A stretch of DNA of 64,000 nt. Origin: Pseudomonas gingeri. Its GTDB lineage: Bacteria > Pseudomonadota > Gammaproteobacteria > Pseudomonadales > Pseudomonadaceae. The translations under genes were made by a program, and so were the position numbers. This document shows, one piece after another, positions 59,957-64,000 of the stretch (its first letter is position 1; every line of letters begins with the position of its first letter). The notes beneath the pieces are model-generated. The model had not been told where the DNA came from and did no database searches. It saw only the letters and a list, made by a program, of their open reading frames with translations. Where the stretch lies: assembly GCF_013386165.1 (NCBI RefSeq), contig NZ_JACAOS010000003.1, positions 910,343 to 974,342 on the forward strand, given 5' to 3'.

Positions 59957-60571
59957 ATGGAAAACCTTGATCTTCTCGAACGCTGTTACCCGGGCCGTCG
60001 GGCCGAATTGAAACGCGCGATCCTGGCGCAGGCGCTGTCCAGTTTTAACGAGCACGGGATCGAAGCCACGACCATCGAGACCATCCGCGCCGAGTGCGAT
60101 ACCAGTGTCGGGGCGATCTATCACCACTTCGGCAACAAGGAAGGCTTGGTGGCGGCACTGTTCTTCGCCGCGCTGGAAGACCAGGCCGGGTTGCGTGAGC
60201 GTTATCTCTCGGCTGCCCGAACCTTGCAGGACGGTGTTCAGGCACTGGTGCACAGCTATGTCGACTGGGTGGACGAGCAACCGCAATGGGCACGCTTCCA
60301 GTTCCAGGCTCGATTTGTCGTGGCCCAGGGGCCTCACGCCACGGAGTTGGCCAGCCGTAACAAGGCACGTAATCGGCAGTTACGCGAATGGCTGAGCGAG
60401 CCGGCCCACGCCGACGGCCTGAAGAACATTCCTGCCGAGTTGTTGCTGTCGTTGATTGTCGGGCAGGCCGAGAATTACTGCCGGGCCTGGTTATCCGGGC
60501 GGGTTCAGAGTCGCCCCGCGACGTTCAGGACCGAGTTGGCCGTAGCGGCCTGGCGTTCGTTGCAGGTCTAA
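59957..60571 (+). CDS. TetR-family repressor
   Basis: A 204-residue TetR protein. The helix-turn-helix is in ATTIETIRAECDTSVGAIYH with HFGNKEGL, the family hallmark; the rest is the ligand and dimer domain. It is divergent from the DUF4442 gene and the inverted repeat at 59846-59878 lies between, so it most likely represses that gene and itself. ATG 59957 lacks a strong ribosome site. The inducer is unknown. Confidence 0.88.
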   Translation: MENLDLLERCYPGRRAELKRAILAQALSSFNEHGIEATTIETIRAECDTSVGAIYHHFGNKEGLVAALFFAALEDQAGLRERYLSAARTLQDGVQALVHSYVDWVDEQPQWARFQFQARFVVAQGPHATELASRNKARNRQLREWLSEPAHADGLKNIPAELLLSLIVGQAENYCRAWLSGRVQSRPATFRTELAVAAWRSLQV

Positions 60572-60587
60572 CGGATGGGTGGGAAAT

Positions 60588-60683
60588 TGGCGGAAGGCAG
60601 CCGGAGTCGAACCTGCCCGGGAACAGATGCCGTCCCCAACCGGGTTTGAAGCCCGGCCGCGCCACCGGGCGCGATTGCCTTCC
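60588..60683 (-). tRNA. selC: tRNA-Sec (selC), anticodon TCA
   Basis: On the minus strand GGAAGGC (60683-60677) pairs with GCCTTCC near the 3' end, followed by G and an encoded CCA (60590-60588). The anticodon TCA is at 60649-60647 in CTTCAAA. The gene is 96 bases with a long variable arm and a long acceptor arm, as expected for tRNA-Sec. It starts ten bases after the selB stop, so selA, selB and selC form one unit. Confidence 0.95.
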
Positions 60684-60692
60684 TTGAAATCT

Positions 60693-62612
60693 TCAGCGCA
60701 GGCCTTCACGGGCCAGCGCGTTGTCAGCGCGAATAAAACGCAGGTTGCCGACCCGCCGCGTCAGACCGATCCGGTCGAAAAACTCGAGTATCTGAATGCA
60801 GCGTTTACGCCCCAACCCCAACCGATCACGAAAGGCAATCACCCGCACTGTCGGGTTATCCGCCGCCAACTGCACCAGCATAGCTGCCAATTGCCGGACT
60901 GCCGCCTCCGTGTAAAAACGGTCGTTCACCACCTGGTAGACCTGCCCCAGTCTTGCCAGCTTGCGTAGCAACAGGCGCACGGCGGCTTCATCCTGCCCGG
61001 TGGACTGCGCCAGACTGCGTACCCACGGCGGATCGACGGCGCTCTGCTCCAGCAGTGGTTGCAGCTGTCGCCACAAACCATCGTCGTCATCGCTCAGGCG
61101 CACCTGGTGCTCGGGCAGATGCAACCAGGGGCCGCTGGCAACCAGCACGGCTTCTTCGAGCAAAGCGTCCAGCAGGCTGATAAACGCCGGGCGTTCCAGC
61201 GACAAGGCGGCAAAGCGCCGCAAGCGATCACGATCGGGCCCCAATTGATCGGGTTCCTGGGCGTGAAAGCGCGCCAGATGCGCCAGCAAGGCATCCTTCT
61301 GGGCTTGCCAACCCACGGTGCTGAACAGCAACGGCCCTTGCCGCGTGGTAATCACTCGGATGTCGGCGGGCAGGTTCCAGGTACCGCGCAGGCGATTGAA
61401 CTGGCGCTCCAGCCGTTGCGGATCAAGACCGCCGGCGCTGCCGGCGAGCAATGTAGGCAACACCGCTTCCAGGTTCGGGGCCCCGGCCAAGGCCTGCAAT
61501 TGCGCCAGACGCTCGGGACTGCGCCGGTGACGGGTCGGCGCAAAGGGGTCCAACACCCGGCCCCCGCCCAGGGTTCGTTGGGCGCTTTGATCACGTAACA
61601 CCAGGCGATCGCCGTACACGGCGTGCAACGGTCCATGGCTGATCAACTGGGCAAAGGCCCGCCCTCCCGGTGCCAGCCGCGTGGTGTCCAGGAGTGCCAC
61701 CCGGCCGAGTACATCCTGGGTCCCCAGATGAATGTGCACCGGGCTGAAATGTTCGAACTGGCGTATTTCGCTGGGAAGCAGTTGCAGCTCGATGTCCAGC
61801 CGCTGAGTCGGTGCGTGCAGCCACTCGGACTGCAACCAGTGGCCGCGGTGAATCTGCTCGAGTGTCAGGCGCTCGGCACTCAGGTTCAGCGCGACCCGTT
61901 GCCCGGCGAACGCCTCGTTCCCCGGCTGGTTCTGCGCGTGCAGGCCGCGAACCCGCACGGCTTTGCCCGTGGGGCCGAGTGCCAGGATGTCGCCGGTACT
62001 GACATGGCCGGACAACGCCGTCCCCGTGACCACGATGCCACTGCCCGGCACATTGAACGCACGGTCGATGGCCAGGCGAAAGCCGCCTTCGGCACTGCGT
62101 CGGCGAATCTCATCCTGGGCCTGGAGCAAGGCCTGACGAAGTGTCTCGATGCCTTCTGCGCTGACACTGGAAACCTCGATCAGCGGCGCCTGCGCATAAG
62201 GGCCAGAGGCCAATAGCGCCTGGATCTCGGCGCGCACCTGAATCCTGCGCACCGGTTCGACCCGATCGCATTTGCTGATCGCCACCAGCGCCTGGGGAAT
62301 GCCCAGCAGTTCGACAATCGCCAGATGCTCACGGGTCTGGGGCATCACCCCATCGTCGGCGGCCACCACCAGCAATACCAGGTCGATCCCCTGGGCACCG
62401 GCCAGCATGTTATGGATAAACCGTTCATGGCCGGGCACATCGATAAAACCGGTCAGCGCGGCGCCGCTCGCCAGCGGGGCATAGAGGTAACCCAGGTCGA
62501 TGGTGATACCGCGTTCGCGTTCCTCCCGGCGTTTGTCGCCGGCCTGGCCGGTCAATGCCTGGAGCAGGCTGGTCTTGCCATGGTCGATATGCCCCGCCGT
62601 GCCGACGATCAC
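60693..62612 (-). CDS. selB: Selenocysteine-specific elongation factor SelB
   Basis: A 639-residue SelB. GTPase motifs: [17 protein letters not shown] (G1), [10 protein letters not shown] (G2), [17 protein letters not shown] (G3), [12 protein letters not shown] (G4). Winged-helix domains at the C-terminus bind the SECIS hairpin in mRNA. SelB brings Sec-tRNA to UGA codons, for example in formate dehydrogenase, which is not in this window. Start ATG 62612 overlaps the selA stop by four bases. Confidence 0.95.
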   Translation of the reverse strand: MIVGTAGHIDHGKTSLLQALTGQAGDKRREERERGITIDLGYLYAPLASGAALTGFIDVPGHERFIHNMLAGAQGIDLVLLVVAADDGVMPQTREHLAIVELLGIPQALVAISKCDRVEPVRRIQVRAEIQALLASGPYAQAPLIEVSSVSAEGIETLRQALLQAQDEIRRRSAEGGFRLAIDRAFNVPGSGIVVTGTALSGHVSTGDILALGPTGKAVRVRGLHAQNQPGNEAFAGQRVALNLSAERLTLEQIHRGHWLQSEWLHAPTQRLDIELQLLPSEIRQFEHFSPVHIHLGTQDVLGRVALLDTTRLAPGGRAFAQLISHGPLHAVYGDRLVLRDQSAQRTLGGGRVLDPFAPTRHRRSPERLAQLQALAGAPNLEAVLPTLLAGSAGGLDPQRLERQFNRLRGTWNLPADIRVITTRQGPLLFSTVGWQAQKDALLAHLARFHAQEPDQLGPDRDRLRRFAALSLERPAFISLLDALLEEAVLVASGPWLHLPEHQVRLSDDDDGLWRQLQPLLEQSAVDPPWVRSLAQSTGQDEAAVRLLLRKLARLGQVYQVVNDRFYTEAAVRQLAAMLVQLAADNPTVRVIAFRDRLGLGRKRCIQILEFFDRIGLTRRVGNLRFIRADNALAREGLR

Positions 62613-64000
62613 CCTACCCGACTCCCCTGCGACCCGCTTTTTGTAGGAGCAAGCTTGCTCGCGATAAACGATGACGCGGTCCCAAGGCTCAACCCCTCAA
62701 GCTGTGCCACCCAAGCCGCCTCATCATCCAACTGACGCAAATCCAGCCACAAGGCGTCATCATCGATTCGCCCCAACACCGGAATCGGCAAGCCCCGCAG
62801 CGCCGCCTCCAGTCCATGCAGACTACGTCCGCGCAAACGTTTCGAGGTATTGGCCCGCAGGCACAACGCCGCGCTGGGCAAGCGCGCCACCGGTTGGCTG
62901 CCGCTGCCGATCATGCCCAGCGCCGGCACTGCCGAGACATTCCAACCCTCCCCCAAGACAGCGACCAACAACGGGCGCAGACGCTCGGCCTGGGCCAGGA
63001 TCTCCGCCTGGGGCCGGGTCAACAGACGCAAGCTGGGCAAACGCTCGGCCAATCGATCCGGATTACGGTACAACCCCAGTACCGCCTCCAGGGCGGCAAG
63101 GGTCAGTTTGTCGACCCGCAATGCCCGTTTCAGTGGATTCTTCTTGATCTTCGCGATCAGTTCCTTGCGCCCGACGATCAGCCCGGCCTGGGGGCCGCCG
63201 AGTAATTTGTCACCGCTGAAGGTCACGATATCGGCACCGTCTTCCAGCGCCTGGCGCACCGTCGGTTCGGCCGGCAGGCCCCAGCGTGTGAGATCGAGCA
63301 GGCTGCCGCTGCCGAGGTCTTCGAGCAATGGCAGCCCATGGCGATGGGCAATCTGTGCCAGCTCGGCGGTGGGCACCTGGGCAGTGAAACCCTGGATGTT
63401 GTAGTTGCTCGCATGCACCCGCATCAGCAGGCCGCTGCGTGGGCCGATGGCGGTTTCATAGTCACGGGCATGGGTGCGATTGGTGGTGCCCACTTCATGC
63501 AGGCGGACACCGGCGCGGGCCATGATGTCGGGAATGCGGAAGGCGCCGCCGATCTCGATCAGTTCACCCCGGGAGATAATGCCTTCCTTGCGTTGCCCGA
63601 GGCTGTTGAGGGCCAGCAGCACGGCGGCGGCATTGTTGTTGACCACGGTGACGGCTTCGGCGCCGGTCAGTTCGCGAATCAGACCCTCGATCAGATCGTC
63701 ACGCTCACCACGCTTGCCGCTGTGCAGATCGAACTCCAGGTTCAGCGGGTAGCGGGCAGCCATTTGCACGGCGTCGATGGCTTCTTCCGGTAGCAATGCA
63801 CGGCCAAGGTTGGTGTGCAACACCGTGCCGGTCAGGTTGAATACCCGTTGCACACGGCTACGGTGCTGGTTGAACAGACGTTCGCCAACCCGGCCCGCGA
63901 GAACCGGCGGGGTCAGTTCGGCGGCGCTGAGTTGGCCTGAGCGGGCCGGTTCGCGCAGTTCGTCGAGTAGCTGGCGCAGACTCGCCAGCAAGGCATCGCG
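62609..64000 (-). CDS. selA: Selenocysteine synthase SelA (5' end beyond the window)
   Basis: About 463 codons are present and the frame runs off the right edge ([20 protein letters not shown] at the border), so the true start is outside. PLP enzyme that turns Ser-tRNA-Sec into Sec-tRNA-Sec with selenophosphate. Seen: [55 protein letters not shown] and the PLP lysine in [19 protein letters not shown]. The last 25 or so residues include a stretch (FIASKLAPT) encoded by a REP palindrome and end RVG at the overlap with selB. Confidence 0.93.
   Translation of the reverse strand, partial: RDALLASLRQLLDELREPARSGQLSAAELTPPVLAGRVGERLFNQHRSRVQRVFNLTGTVLHTNLGRALLPEEAIDAVQMAARYPLNLEFDLHSGKRGERDDLIEGLIRELTGAEAVTVVNNNAAAVLLALNSLGQRKEGIISRGELIEIGGAFRIPDIMARAGVRLHEVGTTNRTHARDYETAIGPRSGLLMRVHASNYNIQGFTAQVPTAELAQIAHRHGLPLLEDLGSGSLLDLTRWGLPAEPTVRQALEDGADIVTFSGDKLLGGPQAGLIVGRKELIAKIKKNPLKRALRVDKLTLAALEAVLGLYRNPDRLAERLPSLRLLTRPQAEILAQAERLRPLLVAVLGEGWNVSAVPALGMIGSGSQPVARLPSAALCLRANTSKRLRGRSLHGLEAALRGLPIPVLGRIDDDALWLDLRQLDDEAAWVAQLEGLSLGTASSFIASKLAPTKSGSQGSRVG
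62642..62665. repeat. Single REP sequence inside the selA 3' end
   Basis: TGTAGGAGCAAGCTTGCTCG with CGAT is a canonical Pseudomonas REP, with the 14-base palindrome GAGCAAGCTTGCTC at 62647-62660. Unlike the other two it is a single copy and lies within a coding region, 30 bases before the selA stop. Confidence 0.85.

Overview
The window reads as chromosomal DNA of a Pseudomonas, most likely of the P. fluorescens group. The grounds are the high GC3 coding style, Pseudomonas-type REP/REPIN palindromes at 5336-5443, 57580-57664 and 62642-62665, Pseudomonas-restricted small families (DUF6124-like, DUF7693-like), and a type VI secretion locus in the same gene order as I recall for P. aeruginosa HSI-III. 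No transposase, integrase, rRNA or CRISPR array is visible. One tRNA gene is present: tRNA-Sec, anticodon TCA. Both edges cut genes: an AraC regulator on the left and selA on the right.

Layout. 0-7.9 kb is an accessory strip: an AraC C-terminus, an arginase-fold protein whose first metal ligand is Cys instead of His, two NfsA-like flavin reductases, small DUF7693-like, SHOCT and DUF6124-like genes, a phosphodiesterase, an AraC regulator and a membrane protein. Gene scars lie between them (parts of DMT-transporter, MarR-like, aldo/keto reductase and DUF6124 genes). The DUF6124-like gene is preceded by about 220 nt with the potential for five stem-loops, two of which share the loop GTGCAA. 7.8-14.2 kb is a ribose-type ABC importer operon (ATPase, permease, binding protein) with a LacI regulator and xylulokinase; two perfect palindromes lie just upstream, one over the likely -35 box. 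14.1-19.3 kb holds a thymidylate-kinase-like orphan, an MFS exporter, and a chemoreceptor followed by a sugar-binding protein with no transporter of its own. 19.4-21.5 kb has a divergent pair: a three-cysteine Rrf2 regulator and an NDH-2-type flavoprotein.

21.4-33.6 kb is the most unusual part. A tightly coupled minus-strand operon encodes a double glycosyltransferase (GT4-like plus GT2), a HemN-like radical SAM enzyme, an MFS transporter and two paralogous proteins, each made of two repeated alpha/beta-barrel-like halves. Across a strong bidirectional hairpin lie a SAM methyltransferase, an SDR and then a sulfation unit: a near-consensus promoter, a 19-codon ORF with a good ribosome binding site, a fused ATP sulfurylase/APS kinase (makes PAPS) and a sulfotransferase (uses PAPS). 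I do not recognise this set. It could be one or two pathways for a small sulfated and/or glycosylated product, but that is inference from adjacency.

33.8-36.4 kb holds RidA and rlhA (23S rRNA hydroxylation). 36.6-57.6 kb is a complete T6SS: tssB-tssC-hcp-tssE-tssF-tssG-clpV-vgrG on the minus strand, tssJ-tssK-tssL-tssM-tssA divergent on the plus strand, and beside vgrG a cargo island with a YwqK-like MORN_2 protein, a DUF4280 PAAR-like spike and a His-Me-finger nuclease. 57.6-60.6 kb has a copper-handling set (DUF2946, SCO, PCuAC) and a hotdog-fold protein divergent from a TetR regulator with a clear inverted-repeat operator. The right end is the selenocysteine unit selA-selB-tRNA-Sec; the tail of SelA is written by a REP palindrome.
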